In this document: in pieces, positions 1 to 9,126 of the stretch
Layout: each line of letters begins with the position of its first letter
Position numbering within the stretch: position 1 is the first letter of the stretch
Assembly (NCBI RefSeq): GCF_001482305.1
Contig: NZ_LOHP01000055.1
Coordinates: 1-48,224, forward strand
DNA length: 48,224 nucleotides
From: Leucobacter sp. G161
Lineage (GTDB): Bacteria; Actinomycetota; Actinomycetes; Actinomycetales; Microbacteriaceae
Reading direction: 5' to 3'
Translations under genes and position numbers: made by a program
The notes under the pieces: model-generated
The model's database searches: none
The model's input: only the letters and a program-made list of their open reading frames with translations
What the model was told of the DNA's origin: nothing

Positions 1-2458
1 CCACCGCAACCGGCACGGGATCCGCGGGGGCAGGAGCGGGCTCCGCCACAACCGGAACCGGATCGGCGGGAGCGGGCTCCACCGTCACGGGCTTCGGCAC
101 CACTGCAACGGGCTCGGGCTCGGACTTCGCCGGTGCGGGGGGCACCGGATCTGCCCAGGCTGGCGCTGCGAGCTTCGGCCCGAGAGAACTCAGCCGGGCA
201 GCAGCACGCTCAGCGAGGTCATCGACCGGGGCCTTGGGCTGCTGTTGCGGTGCTCGGTGGGGCTCCTCGGAGTCGGCCGGGGCCGCTCCCGGCTGTGGCG
301 GGGCCTGGGTTTCGCGTGGCGCGGTCACTTGGCGAGGCGCGTAGCGCACACGGATTCCGGTTGCCTCGAGAATCGTCTCGCGCAGCGGCCCTGCACCAGC
401 AGACTTAAACGCTTCGAGATCCGAGCGGTTCGACACGCCAACGAGCAGCAGGTCACCCTCGAGCCCCAACGGCTCAACGGGGCGAACCGCGTTCCATGCG
501 TCACGGTTGGTTTCCAGCAGCTCTTCGAGCAGATCCGGCCACATCTCGCGCAGGTCTTCAAACCCGGGAAGCGCGTCAGGGCCGGCGTCGGCGTCGTCCT
601 CCAGCAGAGCGGAGGTTTCCTCAGGGGCTCCGGGGATTGCGGGAGCGTTGGGAGCGGTCGGTGCCGCCATACCTGGTTCGGGGGTGCCGGGAGTACCGGG
701 GCCCTGAGCAGCTGCCTGAGGCGCCACGGGGGGCGCAGCTGACGCAGGCGTTGGGGCTGGCGGTGCAGGTGTGGTTGGCTCGGTACCGATCGACGCGATC
801 TGGGAAGCGCTCAGCACGTCGGAGATCGGTCGACCGAACCCGGCGGCACCCTCGTTGGGGTGCGTTGCACGAGCCGCTCCGCTGTTCGCAGCGTCTGCGG
901 CCGGCTCCGCAGAAGGCGGCACCACGGGGGCTGAGGGCTGCGCCGCTGCAGGGGGCTGCGCTGGTGGCTGCTGCGGGGCCGCCGGTGCGGACGGTGCAGA
1001 CGGAGCGGCCGGTGCGGGCGTCGCGGCAGGACTCGTGGGTGCGCTGGCACCCGAGTCCTCGTTGCGCAGGAACTCGCGAATCGATGCCGCGGTTTCCGCT
1101 GCATTTGCAACGCGCTCCGGCTGCGCGGGCGCAGGGGTCTCGGGCGCAGCAACCGGCGGCACAGTGCCGCCCTGCTGCGCACTGTGAGGCTGCGCACTGT
1201 GTGGCTGCGCGGGAGCCGGCGTCTGCGGGCGCGGCGGAGTCGACGGCGCAGGCATCGTCGCGGGCTGCGCCCCGGGAGCCTGCTGTCGCTGCGGCAGCGG
1301 AGGCAGCGAGGCGCCGGGCTGTGCCGGAGCGACCTCTTCATGCTTCGAGAGTTCAACGAGCGCCCGGGCGATCATGAGTTCGAGGTGAAGCCTCGGCGGA
1401 GTCGCGCCGGTCATCTGGTCGAGCGCTTCGCTCACCGTGTCTGCGGTGCGGGACAGCTCCTTCGCGCCGAAGCCACGCGCCTGCTCGAACATCCGGTCGA
1501 GCTGATCCTGTGGCACCCCGCGCAGCACTGCCGCAGCGCCATCGATCGACGTCGCATTCACGATGATGAGGTCGCGCAATCGCTCGAGCAGATCCTCGAC
1601 GAAGCGCCGCGGGTCCTGCCCGGTCTGGATCACCCGGTCAGTCGCGGTGAACGCCGCAGCGGGATCTCCCGCTCCGAGCGCGACCACGACGTCGTCGAGC
1701 AGTTCGGTGTGGGTGAAGCCGAGCAGCCCGGCGGCGCGCTCCGCGGAGACGCTGTTGCCCTCGGAGCCTGCAATGAGCTGGTCGAGGATCGAGAGCGTGT
1801 CTCGTGCAGAGCCACCGCCAGAGCGCACAACGAGCGGCAGCACGCCAGGCTCGACGATGACGCCCTCGCTGTCACACAGCTGCTGCACGTAGTCGATGAG
1901 CGCCGCGGGCGGGATCAGCCGGAACGGGTAGTGGTGGGTACGCGAGCGGATCGTGCCGATGACTTTCTCGGGCTCCGTCGTCGCAAAGATGAACTTCACG
2001 TGGGGCGGCGGCTCCTCCACGATCTTCAGCAGGGCGTTGAAGCCGCCCGCGGTGACCATGTGGGCCTCATCGATGATGAAGATCTTGAAGCGGTCGCGGG
2101 CTGGCGCGAATACGGCTCGCTCACGCAGGTCGCGCGCGTCGTCGACGCCGCCGTGGCTCGCGGCGTCAATCTCGACGACGTCGAGTGAGCCGCCACCGGC
2201 GCGGCTGAGCTCAACGCAACTCGGGCAGGTGCCACACGGGGTATCCGTCGGGCCCTCCGCGCAGTTCAGGCAGCGCGCAAGGATACGCGCGCTCGTGGTC
2301 TTCCCGCAGCCCCTCGGACCGCTGAACAGGTACGCATGGCCGACCCGGCCGGTACGCAAGGCCGTCATGAGTGGATCGGTCACCTGAGACTGCCCAATCA
2401 TCTCGGAGAATGACTCTGGCCGATACCGCCGATACAGTGCTGCTACCACGACACCCAT
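1..2458 (-). CDS. dnaX: DNA polymerase III subunit gamma/tau (3' end outside window)
   Basis: Clamp-loader ATPase of the replicative polymerase. Reading down from 2458 the protein begins MGVVVAALYRRYRPESFSEM; a GTG four codons in is an alternative start. Walker A is GPRGCGKTT. Zinc-binding cysteines follow in CLNCAEG and CGTCPSC. The DEAH-type Walker B is FIIDEAHM and the sensor region is KFIFATTEPEKV. After about residue 370 the protein turns into a long Pro/Ala-rich linker (PAPAQP, PSAPSAPAAPQQ), usual for actinobacterial tau. The frame is open to base 1, so the tau C-terminus is missing. I saw no A-rich slippery site of the E. coli kind. The RCC1-protein gene ends 81 bases upstream on the same strand. 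The call is secure; only the exact start is open. Confidence 0.95.
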   Translation of the reverse strand, partial: MGVVVAALYRRYRPESFSEMIGQSQVTDPLMTALRTGRVGHAYLFSGPRGCGKTTSARILARCLNCAEGPTDTPCGTCPSCVELSRAGGGSLDVVEIDAASHGGVDDARDLRERAVFAPARDRFKIFIIDEAHMVTAGGFNALLKIVEEPPPHVKFIFATTEPEKVIGTIRSRTHHYPFRLIPPAALIDYVQQLCDSEGVIVEPGVLPLVVRSGGGSARDTLSILDQLIAGSEGNSVSAERAAGLLGFTHTELLDDVVVALGAGDPAAAFTATDRVIQTGQDPRRFVEDLLERLRDLIIVNATSIDGAAAVLRGVPQDQLDRMFEQARGFGAKELSRTADTVSEALDQMTGATPPRLHLELMIARALVELSKHEEVAPAQPGASLPPLPQRQQAPGAQPATMPAPSTPPRPQTPAPAQPHSAQPHSAQQGGTVPPVAAPETPAPAQPERVANAAETAASIREFLRNEDSGASAPTSPAATPAPAAPSAPSAPAAPQQPPAQPPAAAQPSAPVVPPSAEPAADAANSGAARATHPNEGAAGFGRPISDVLSASQIASIGTEPTTPAPPAPTPASAAPPVAPQAAAQGPGTPGTPEPGMAAPTAPNAPAIPGAPEETSALLEDDADAGPDALPGFEDLREMWPDLLEELLETNRDAWNAVRPVEPLGLEGDLLLVGVSNRSDLEAFKSAGAGPLRETILEATGIRVRYAPRQVTAPRETQAPPQPGAAPADSEEPHRAPQQQPKAPVDDLAERAAARLSSLGPKLAAPAWADPVPPAPAKSEPEPVAVVPKPVTVEPAPADPVPVVAEPAPAPADPVPVAV

Positions 2459-2539
2459 GCTACCTGCGGGCACCGACATTTATGTGGGTGCGTCGCAGAC
2501 TGGGGAGAACCCGGCGGCATTTCGCAGGACGCGCGTGAG

Positions 2540-5005
2540 TCACGCACCGGCGCTCGGTGCGTCTCTGGAGGCACTCGTGTCACCCGTATCGGACGGAGCA
2601 TCCGCGGGATGGGCCGACGCGTCGAGGTGAGGATCCGACTCGACCGGGCTCTCGACGGCGTCGTCGTCCGAGACGAGGTCTTCGGCGTCTTCCGCGGATT
2701 CCGTTGGCTCCCCCTCCGCGGTCACGGTCTCGCCCTCGATGCGTTCCTCGGGCGCGGGCTCCTGCGCTTCAGCGGTGTTCACGTCGGCGCTCACCTCGGC
2801 GCTAACCTCGGCGCTTGCGCGCGGCGCCCGGAGTTTGATGACGATCGGTGAGAGCTGCTCGCGCTGGCTGTCATTTCCCAGCCTCCCGTCTCGCCCCGAC
2901 CCCCAGCCGTACAGTGTGCCATCGGCCGCAAGCGCGAAGGCATGCAGGTCGCCGGCCGCGATGTCGGTGATGACTGCCTGAGCAGGCAGCGCCACCGGCA
3001 CCGGAACCGCACTGGTCCCGGGCTTGCCCGTGCCCAGCGCCTTTGCACCCCAGGAGTACACCCGGCCGGTGTCGCTCAGGCCGAGCGAAAACTGATCGCC
3101 AGCCGCAACGTTTGCGAGTCGCAGCCCCTCGGGCAGCAGTACTTCAGTGGGGGTGAAGTACGCCCAGGAAGGTTCGCCAGTCAGTGGGAGCCCGATCTCG
3201 CCGAGGCCGTTGACGCCCCATCCCAGGAGGCCGCCGCTCTCGGTCACGGCAAGCACATGGACGTTGTTGGTCGTGCTCGCCGCTGACACCTGCACGATGC
3301 GGTCGGTCACTGGCATCGCGATGCGCTGCGGCCGTGAAATCTCGGTGACCTGCTCTCCGAGCCCGAGCATGCCGTAGTCGTTAGATCCCGTCGCCCACAC
3401 CTCGCCGTCCTCGGTCACGGCAAAGGTCGAGTCGAAGCCCGCCTCAACCGCGACGAAGCGCTTGTTCGGCAGGCCCTGCATCGGCGTGGGCGTGGGAAGG
3501 GTCCCACTAGACGAGCCGTTCCCGAGCACACCCCGGTTCGCGTCGCCCCAGACGTACACCTTGCCGTCGGTGGAGAGGGCGACCGAATGCCGCCACCCGG
3601 CCGAGACCGACTGGAATCGGACAGCACCGTCTGCAGCGAGCACCGGTGCCGGTGCCGTGACCGGCTTCGAGATGCCCAGCCCGGTTCCGGTCTGGCTGAA
3701 CTCGTTGTCGCCCCAGCCCCAGAGGGTGCCGTCGTCGGCGACTGCGAGTGAGTGCTCCCACCCGGCTACGACGTGCGTGAAGTGGCGGCCAGCGGGTGCC
3801 TGGGTGAGCACCGGCACGTCCGAGCTCTTCGCCTGGCCCGAACCGAGCTGCCCGCGGTTGCCGATGCCCCACGCGTACGGCGTTCCTGCACCGTTCACCG
3901 CGAGGGAGTGGCCTCGGCCGGCAGCGATGCGGGCGGGTGTGGGCGTGACGACGCCGCCGGAGACCTCGATGCCAGCCGCTGGCTGCGCGCTGACAAACCT
4001 GGCGGGAAGCGTGGCGAGGGCCCGCACCGCGAAGCCCTCGCGCCCAGCTTCGCCCGTCACGCGCACGGGGAAGCTGCCCCGCGCCGTCGGCGCGTGCGCG
4101 ATGTCCGCGGTAATGCGCTCCGTGCGGGTGACGACCGTGTCTGCCCCGGCCTGCGCGACGCCCCATTCGATGGACCGGTCGGCCGTGGTCTCCGGGCCAG
4201 GCAGCGCACCCGCGGTGACACCGGCGGGCAGCGTGATTTCGGTCGTGAAGATGTCGCCGTCACGCAGGAAGAGCGTCTCGCCCTCCCCGTCTGGGTGGCT
4301 CGCGAAGGTGAGCGTGCCGTCGGACCGGGAGGATCCCCTGGCGAAGTCGAGGCCGTACACGCCAGATACCACGTTCCAGATCGCAGGCACCTCGGTGCTC
4401 CCCCCGGGGCTGGTGCTCGTGAGCCGCTCGGGCAGCTCGATCGCCGCTGTCACGGTGAGGTCCGCTGCGGGGCGGATCTCGGGGAAATCGGCGACCACGG
4501 CAAACTCGGCGTGCGGGAGGCGAACGCCTTCGTCAGTTCGCGCGAGCACCGTTGTCGTCACCCGCCACTGGCCTGCAAGCTCCTCCGCACTCCAGGTGCG
4601 CGCATACGTCGCGGCGGAGTCATCAGCCGGCAATTCCGCTGGCCGCATCCCGACTGGAAGCAGCACCGTCGCGGCCAGGGACTCGCCCGCGACGAGCGGC
4701 ACCGACTGTTCGCCAGCGGGCTGCATCGCGAAGGAGACCGCGCCCGCGGTCTGCCCCGGCCCGAACCCGGCTCCGGTTTCAGGTGTCGCGGCCAGCTCGT
4801 AGATCCCCGCGTCCACGCGGAGCGCCTGCGAGAATTCGTTCCCGTGCACGGTCGATCGATCGGTGGCAATGGCGCCGACGAAGCCGGTGCTGACTCCGAG
4901 CATCACGGCGAGCACCGCGGCCCCCGCGGCCGTCCAGATCCCTGCGCGCGCGAGGGGTGATCGCTGCCCCCGCTGACCCGTGTGCTGCTGCGTGCTCCGC
5001 TTCAT
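2540..5005 (-). CDS. Secreted RCC1-repeat (seven-bladed propeller) protein with duplicated N-terminal domain
   Basis: 821 residues from the ATG at 5005, which follows a GGAAGGGG ribosome site; an in-frame ATG ten codons upstream lacks one. Residues 1-20 are basic and about 22-48 are hydrophobic, so this is a signal or anchor of the alternate type. Residues ~66-193 and ~214-335 look like two copies of one beta-rich domain: both have [AS]G[IV]Y near the start, then G-x-x-x-x-T-x-x-LP-x-G, and end near a second LP. From ~356 to ~720 come seven RCC1 repeats of the form AG-x-x-HS-x-A-V-x-x-x-G-x-x-x-x-WG, for example AAGRGHSLAV and VAGWEHSLAV. That is enough for a complete propeller. The last ~100 residues are acidic and Ala/Glu/Ser-rich. 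RCC1 propellers bind proteins or ligands; the function here is unknown. The neighbouring SipW peptidase may process it. Confidence 0.85.
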   Translation of the reverse strand: MKRSTQQHTGQRGQRSPLARAGIWTAAGAAVLAVMLGVSTGFVGAIATDRSTVHGNEFSQALRVDAGIYELAATPETGAGFGPGQTAGAVSFAMQPAGEQSVPLVAGESLAATVLLPVGMRPAELPADDSAATYARTWSAEELAGQWRVTTTVLARTDEGVRLPHAEFAVVADFPEIRPAADLTVTAAIELPERLTSTSPGGSTEVPAIWNVVSGVYGLDFARGSSRSDGTLTFASHPDGEGETLFLRDGDIFTTEITLPAGVTAGALPGPETTADRSIEWGVAQAGADTVVTRTERITADIAHAPTARGSFPVRVTGEAGREGFAVRALATLPARFVSAQPAAGIEVSGGVVTPTPARIAAGRGHSLAVNGAGTPYAWGIGNRGQLGSGQAKSSDVPVLTQAPAGRHFTHVVAGWEHSLAVADDGTLWGWGDNEFSQTGTGLGISKPVTAPAPVLAADGAVRFQSVSAGWRHSVALSTDGKVYVWGDANRGVLGNGSSSGTLPTPTPMQGLPNKRFVAVEAGFDSTFAVTEDGEVWATGSNDYGMLGLGEQVTEISRPQRIAMPVTDRIVQVSAASTTNNVHVLAVTESGGLLGWGVNGLGEIGLPLTGEPSWAYFTPTEVLLPEGLRLANVAAGDQFSLGLSDTGRVYSWGAKALGTGKPGTSAVPVPVALPAQAVITDIAAGDLHAFALAADGTLYGWGSGRDGRLGNDSQREQLSPIVIKLRAPRASAEVSAEVSADVNTAEAQEPAPEERIEGETVTAEGEPTESAEDAEDLVSDDDAVESPVESDPHLDASAHPADAPSDTGDTSASRDAPSAGA

Positions 5006-5093
5006 GGTGAAGCCCCTTCCAATTGCTTCCAGCACACCGCAGTGGCAGGGGCCCCGCAGTCTGAACCACTCGATCTACGGGGTACGCGCGGAA

Positions 5094-5129
5094 CACCTAC
5101 GCGTGCGCCGCAGCGCGTACGCGTAGGTG
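5094..5129. promoter_or_regulatory. Large dyad between the LuxR and RCC1 genes
   Basis: Perfect 10-bp arms CACCTACGCG (5094-5103) and CGCGTAGGTG (5120-5129). The inner TGCGC/GCGCG also pairs, leaving a four-base loop and a two-base bulge. It lies 10 bases past the LuxR stop and 89 bases before the RCC1 start. It could end the LuxR transcript, but no U-run follows. It could also be an operator, because CAYCTACGCGT recurs upstream of the TasA-like gene at 9825-9835. A further related string, ATCTACGGGGTACGCG, lies at 5072-5087. Confidence 0.55.
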
Positions 5130-5138
5130 GCGGGCGCG

Positions 5139-7691
5139 CTAGCGCAGGGAGGAGTATTCGCCAATCTCGTCGCGGGCGAGCGCGCCGGACTTCCGGCGAA
5201 TGTTCCGCAGGTGCGTCTCAACCGTGCGCACGGACAACGTCAGCGTTTCAGCGATCCCGGGGTTATTCATCCCCTTGGCGACGAGGTCGATGATCTCCCG
5301 TTCCCGCTGCGTGAACCCGAGCGTCGACTCAACCTGTGTCAGGGCGACCTCCGTGGCCGGATCCTCCGAGGACATGAGCGCCGCGATCTCCTCGCGGACC
5401 CGCGTCGCTTCGTCTTCGAGGCCGTCTTCCCGGAGCATCCGAGCCGCCGCGGTGAAATATTTGAGCGCGGAATCGTTCGCGTGTTCGCGGCGGAGCCACC
5501 TCGCCGCTTCGATGAGCGCCTCGGGGTCGCGCCGCTGGTGAGCGATCCGCGCATCGAGATAGGCGAGGAACACGGTCCCGCCCATCTTTTCGAGCCGCGC
5601 CCGCTGTTCGAGCGCGGCATCAAGGTCGAAGTCGATGAGCAGCGCAAGCATCGTGGATCCGGCTGCGGAGAACGCGTACCCCCGTGCCGCGAGGTCTGCG
5701 GCGAGCGCCCGGTATCTGCGCCCGGTTTCGGCGGGTTCCTCGTCGATCTCGGTGACGAGCGCCTCGGGAAAGTCGCGCGCGCCCATGGGGAGCGCATCGC
5801 TGCGGCCCGTGTAGCGGCTGCCGCGCTCGATCAGCGTGCCGACTGCGCCCGGCCTGCCACTGCGCCTGGCCGCGATGGCGAGTGCGTTCATCAGTGCCCG
5901 GTCGGGTCCGAAGAGCAGGTTCGCGGCCTGGAATTGGCCGCTCGCGACGATGCTGCCCGCGGCGGTCGCGTCCGCGTACCGGCTCATCGTCAGCAGCGCC
6001 ATGACCGCAACGTATGCCTGTGCGACCATCGCGGATCGGTCGAAGCGTTCCCGCGCGACGGAGAGCTGGGAGGAGGCCCATTCGAGGGCTTCCTGGGGCC
6101 GGCCGGATGTGACGAGCGCGAGGCCCCGGAGCGGGGCCGCGAAGCGGGGCACCCATCCGGTGGCTGGCAACTGTGCAAACCGGGCGAGTGCCTCGCACGG
6201 GCGGCCTCCCAGCGCGTGCATGGCGACGTAGACGAGGCCCCCGACCTCACCGGCGAGGCCGGGGTGCTGCGCGATCTCCCCGATCCGTTCGAGAGCTGCT
6301 GGGGTGATTTCGGTTCGTTCGGCCCGGAATCCGATGAGCAGAGCCTCGATCGCGAGGGGTTCTCCGAGGTCGTGATCCCCGCGGAGTGTGTCCTCGATCG
6401 CCTCGAGCGGCAGCTCCTTGCTGGTTTCCCACCGTGCCCGCAGGTAGCGGAGATACAGCGCAATTGTCGGGTGTGCATCAGCGACGTCGGTGCGCGAGAT
6501 GATCTCTTCAATTTGGCCGGCCGGGGCGTCCCCGGTCAGGCGGAGCTCGAGTGCGCGAGCTGCCTCGGCTGGCCCTTTCGCGCCTTGCCAGGCAGCCCAG
6601 GTCTGGTCGAGATCCTGCTCGAAGGCGTCGCGGAACGCTCGCGCGAGGAGCGGGATCTCGGGCTGTGGAATCACGTCGGCGAACTGACGTGGCACGGTGG
6701 GCTGCTCCGCCAGCACCACGCTGCTGTCCGTGCCGAGCGCTTCCTCGATCTGCTGTCGCAGGCGAATGCTGCGCACGGACTGCGGCAGGTGCCTGAAGTA
6801 GTCGCTGATCCCCGGTGGGTTCACCGTCACCCGCGGACCGCTGCCAGCCGTGAACAGCCGGACGAGGCCGCGCCCCTCAAGCGCTTCCAGGGTCTCCTGC
6901 CCGACGAGCGCCGTCGCCTGTTCAACGGGAAGCGGGCCCGTCGCGACGAGCATCTCCAGTGCTTCACGCGTGTCTTCCGGGTAGCGAAACAGGAGCGCCT
7001 CGAACGCGCCCTCGAGTTCGCTCGACCAGAGGTCAGGGCTGTCTTGCCAGACGAGCCCGTGCTTGCGCACCCGCCCGCGGCGTCGCGCGGCGTCGACGAA
7101 CGCGACCGCGAATCCGGGAAGCCCGCCAGATTTCATGTGGATCCGACCGCTGAGCGTCGGAGACACCTGGTCTCCGAGCCGCTCCTCGAGAAGATCGTGG
7201 ACCTCGTCGAGCCGGAGCTCATCGAGCGTGAGCTTCACGACCGGCTGCGCCACTTTGATGAGGAGCCGCTCGGCGGGGTCGCTCACGTTGCGCACCTCAG
7301 ACGTGCCAACAATCGGAATCTGGAACGATTTGTGGAGCTGTTCGAGCAGCACCCACGAGGCTTCGTCGAGCAGGTCGATGTCGTCGATGAGCACCACAAC
7401 CGGCCCCTCGGCTACCAGTTGTTTCACGAGCCGACTGAGCTCAGTGGCGAAGTCGGCGTCGGCGCCGCGCGCGGGTGCCACAGCGGGAAGCGCGGCGCGG
7501 AACGCCTCGAACGGGCGGGTGTTCTCGATCCCACGCAGCTGCAGCGTGGCGAGCCCGATCCCTCGCAGCGTCTCTGCGAGCTGCGTGAGCAGCTCGCTCC
7601 GCCCGGACCAGTGCTGACCGACGACCGATACCGATGCGCCGTCGATGACGTGCTGCACAATCCGTTGCACCTGCGCGCTCCGAGCGACCAT
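5139..7691 (-). CDS. Large ATPase-type LuxR family transcriptional regulator
   Basis: 850 residues from the ATG at 7691, which has a strong GGGGAGGGG ribosome site. A longer frame upstream has no such site. The N-terminus has a P-loop-like VVGQHWSGRSEL (about residues 23-34) and a Walker B, VVVLIDDIDLLDE. The middle is alpha-helical and TPR-like (Ala/Leu/Arg-rich repeats). The C-terminus is a LuxR/GerE helix-turn-helix: LGFTQREREIIDLVAKGM followed by RTVETHLRNIRRKSG. This resembles the LAL/MalT class, in which ligand and ATP binding control promoter activation. It sits inside the SipW/TasA-like/RCC1 block and is the obvious candidate regulator of it. The ligand is unknown. Confidence 0.88.
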   Translation of the reverse strand: MVARSAQVQRIVQHVIDGASVSVVGQHWSGRSELLTQLAETLRGIGLATLQLRGIENTRPFEAFRAALPAVAPARGADADFATELSRLVKQLVAEGPVVVLIDDIDLLDEASWVLLEQLHKSFQIPIVGTSEVRNVSDPAERLLIKVAQPVVKLTLDELRLDEVHDLLEERLGDQVSPTLSGRIHMKSGGLPGFAVAFVDAARRRGRVRKHGLVWQDSPDLWSSELEGAFEALLFRYPEDTREALEMLVATGPLPVEQATALVGQETLEALEGRGLVRLFTAGSGPRVTVNPPGISDYFRHLPQSVRSIRLRQQIEEALGTDSSVVLAEQPTVPRQFADVIPQPEIPLLARAFRDAFEQDLDQTWAAWQGAKGPAEAARALELRLTGDAPAGQIEEIISRTDVADAHPTIALYLRYLRARWETSKELPLEAIEDTLRGDHDLGEPLAIEALLIGFRAERTEITPAALERIGEIAQHPGLAGEVGGLVYVAMHALGGRPCEALARFAQLPATGWVPRFAAPLRGLALVTSGRPQEALEWASSQLSVARERFDRSAMVAQAYVAVMALLTMSRYADATAAGSIVASGQFQAANLLFGPDRALMNALAIAARRSGRPGAVGTLIERGSRYTGRSDALPMGARDFPEALVTEIDEEPAETGRRYRALAADLAARGYAFSAAGSTMLALLIDFDLDAALEQRARLEKMGGTVFLAYLDARIAHQRRDPEALIEAARWLRREHANDSALKYFTAAARMLREDGLEDEATRVREEIAALMSSEDPATEVALTQVESTLGFTQREREIIDLVAKGMNNPGIAETLTLSVRTVETHLRNIRRKSGALARDEIGEYSSLR

Positions 7692-7794
7692 TGTGTCCCC
7701 TCCCCCTGCCCGCGCATTCTCGCTGCGCACGGCCGGCCGCGTATCGCGGCCCCATTCAGTAGTCAGAATACGTGACTCCTTCCAAATGAAACAG

Positions 7795-8439
7795 TCACTC
7801 CGCGGCGCTGCGTGAGCGGCGACGCTGCGGGACAATCGTGACGCCAAGCATGATGAGCATCGCGGCGAGGAAGGTCAGGGCGCGGTGCGTGCCGTGCGAC
7901 ATCCCGGAGGTCTCCAGGGTCTCCGGTCCTGCGCCACCAGCCTCGGTGCCGGTGAATACCAGGTCCACCGTGGAAACTGCGGCTACCGGCGTCTCGCGAT
8001 CGGCCGGGTACGTGACCAGGAGGCACAGGTCAGTAGCCTCGCCGGCGGGCAGCACCCCCAGGTCGATGCTCGAGGCTGCCGCCAGTGGCGTGCGTGGCAA
8101 GTTCGCCATCGCTGCCGCATCGCACGTGGCTCCGCGGCCGACGGCCAGCCACAGGGATTCGAGCGCGCGATCGTACCCGGCCCACGCCACCTGCTCCGGG
8201 GCAAGGCGGATCCGCAGCGCAGTGTTCGCGTCGTTGCGCAGCTGCGCTGCGGCGAGCGCCGTCTCACCGGGGTGCAGGGAGACGTCGAATAGCCGAGTGG
8301 CGGGTGTGACGGTGAGCGCTGCCTGATCTCGCTCCTCTGCGAGGATCGGCGAGGCTGGCGAGGCCGCCGCTGGATCGACCGGCCCCGCAGCCGAAGCGAG
8401 GAGGATCACGGCGGCACACGTCCAGGCGCGCAGGCGCAT
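7795..8439 (-). CDS. Secreted, C-terminally membrane-anchored protein of the SipW cluster (unknown function)
   Basis: About 214 residues. The N-terminal signal peptide is MRLRAWTCAAVILLASAAG, followed by an Ala-rich cleavage region. The middle is beta-rich, with LFDVSLHPGETALAAAQLRN and a late LVTYPADRETPVAAV. Two cysteines (ATCDAA and DLCLLV) could form a disulfide. Near the C-terminus ALTFLAAMLIMLGVTIV is a membrane helix, followed by basic PQRRRSRS. This suggests an exported domain anchored in the membrane, outside the cell. The gene starts at or just before the SipW stop: an upstream GTG at 8448 would overlap that stop as GTGA, while the ATG at 8439 has GGTG seven bases upstream. No family recognised; a role with the TasA-like protein is an inference from position. 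Confidence 0.72.
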   Translation of the reverse strand: MRLRAWTCAAVILLASAAGPVDPAAASPASPILAEERDQAALTVTPATRLFDVSLHPGETALAAAQLRNDANTALRIRLAPEQVAWAGYDRALESLWLAVGRGATCDAAAMANLPRTPLAAASSIDLGVLPAGEATDLCLLVTYPADRETPVAAVSTVDLVFTGTEAGGAGPETLETSGMSHGTHRALTFLAAMLIMLGVTIVPQRRRSRSAAE

Positions 8440-8444
8440 ACCGG

Positions 8445-9023
8445 TCACCGCGCAAGGCTGGGCGCCGGGCGCCGCGATGCTTGCTCGGTCCCGTCGGTCC
8501 CATCGGTCCCGTCGGTCCCATCGATGGTGCTGGCCTCGGCCGTGCGCCGGGCTGCGCGGCCTCGGCTGGGCACAAACAGGGCGATGAGGAACACGGCTCC
8601 GACGATGAGCCGGACCGCCCACAGCCCCGAGAGGTGGAACAGGGTCGCCCAAGTGCCCTGGAGTGCGAGGCGGGGCGTGCCGAGGACCTGCTCCTGTGTC
8701 ACGAGGAACGGGTCGTTGATCTCATTGCCGTCGCCCTTGAGGATCGCGCCCTCGTCGACGAGTTCCACGACACGGTGCACGTACTGGTCCGAGCGGTCGC
8801 CAGGCACCGGCGACACGATCACCGGTGCACCGGTGCTGCGAAGTTCGTCGCCCACGGGCCCCTGCACTACGAGGACATCGCCGACCTCGTAGGTGGGGCG
8901 CATCGATCCGCCGGTCACGGTCATGAAGTAGTCGCCCGTTACGGCCGACCAGAGAAAGGGGGCCGCGAGCGCGACGAGGAGCAGACTGGCTGCTGCCCGG
9001 ATGGTGAGGATGGTGATGCGCAT
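8445..9023 (-). CDS. SipW-type (ER-type) signal peptidase I
   Basis: 192 residues from the ATG at 9023, chosen because GGAGG lies five bases upstream; an ATG four codons earlier overlaps that site. An N-terminal membrane helix (~8-28) precedes the catalytic serine motif TGGSMRPTYEVGD (Ser40). The second catalytic position is His, in DQYVHRVVE (His83), not the Lys of ordinary bacterial signal peptidases. That is the hallmark of the SipW/archaeal/ER class. The conserved GDGNEINDP follows at ~97-105. A second membrane helix (WAVRLIVGAVFLIALFV) lies near the C-terminus. SipW enzymes process TasA/camelysin-type precursors, and such a gene lies directly upstream. The C-terminal tail carries GTD triplet repeats. 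Confidence 0.9.
   Translation of the reverse strand: MRITILTIRAAASLLLVALAAPFLWSAVTGDYFMTVTGGSMRPTYEVGDVLVVQGPVGDELRSTGAPVIVSPVPGDRSDQYVHRVVELVDEGAILKGDGNEINDPFLVTQEQVLGTPRLALQGTWATLFHLSGLWAVRLIVGAVFLIALFVPSRGRAARRTAEASTIDGTDGTDGTDGTEQASRRPAPSLAR
8485..8520. repeat. Four tandem 9-bp units in the SipW C-terminal tail
   Basis: TCGGTCCCG and TCGGTCCCA alternate twice, followed by a broken TCGAT. On the minus strand they encode GTDGTDGTDGT in the cytoplasmic tail of the signal peptidase. Nine bases keep the frame, so copy number could vary without breaking the gene. Confidence 0.85.
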
Positions 9024-9126
9024 GCTGACCTCCATGTGGTCGTGTCGCTCGCGGCGGGTGTGATGAGAGGGGCGAGTCCGGCGGCCTGGGGATATGGGGA
9101 GGTGGCCGCCGGACTCGAAGAGGGAG

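Noticed and set aside
3462..4802. 446-codon plus-strand frame opposite the RCC1 gene
   Set aside because: The minus strand has seven clear RCC1 repeats; the plus frame is Ser/Pro/Ala-rich shadow sequence.
5127..7775. An 882-codon open frame on the plus strand opposite the LuxR gene
   Set aside because: It mirrors the real gene in a high-GC genome. It shows no family motif (Arg/Glu/His-rich), while the minus strand has clear ATPase and LuxR motifs and a ribosome site.
8485..8560. Collagen-like GPVGPIGPVGPI frame on the plus strand
   Set aside because: It is only the antisense reading of the GTD repeat at the end of the signal peptidase gene.
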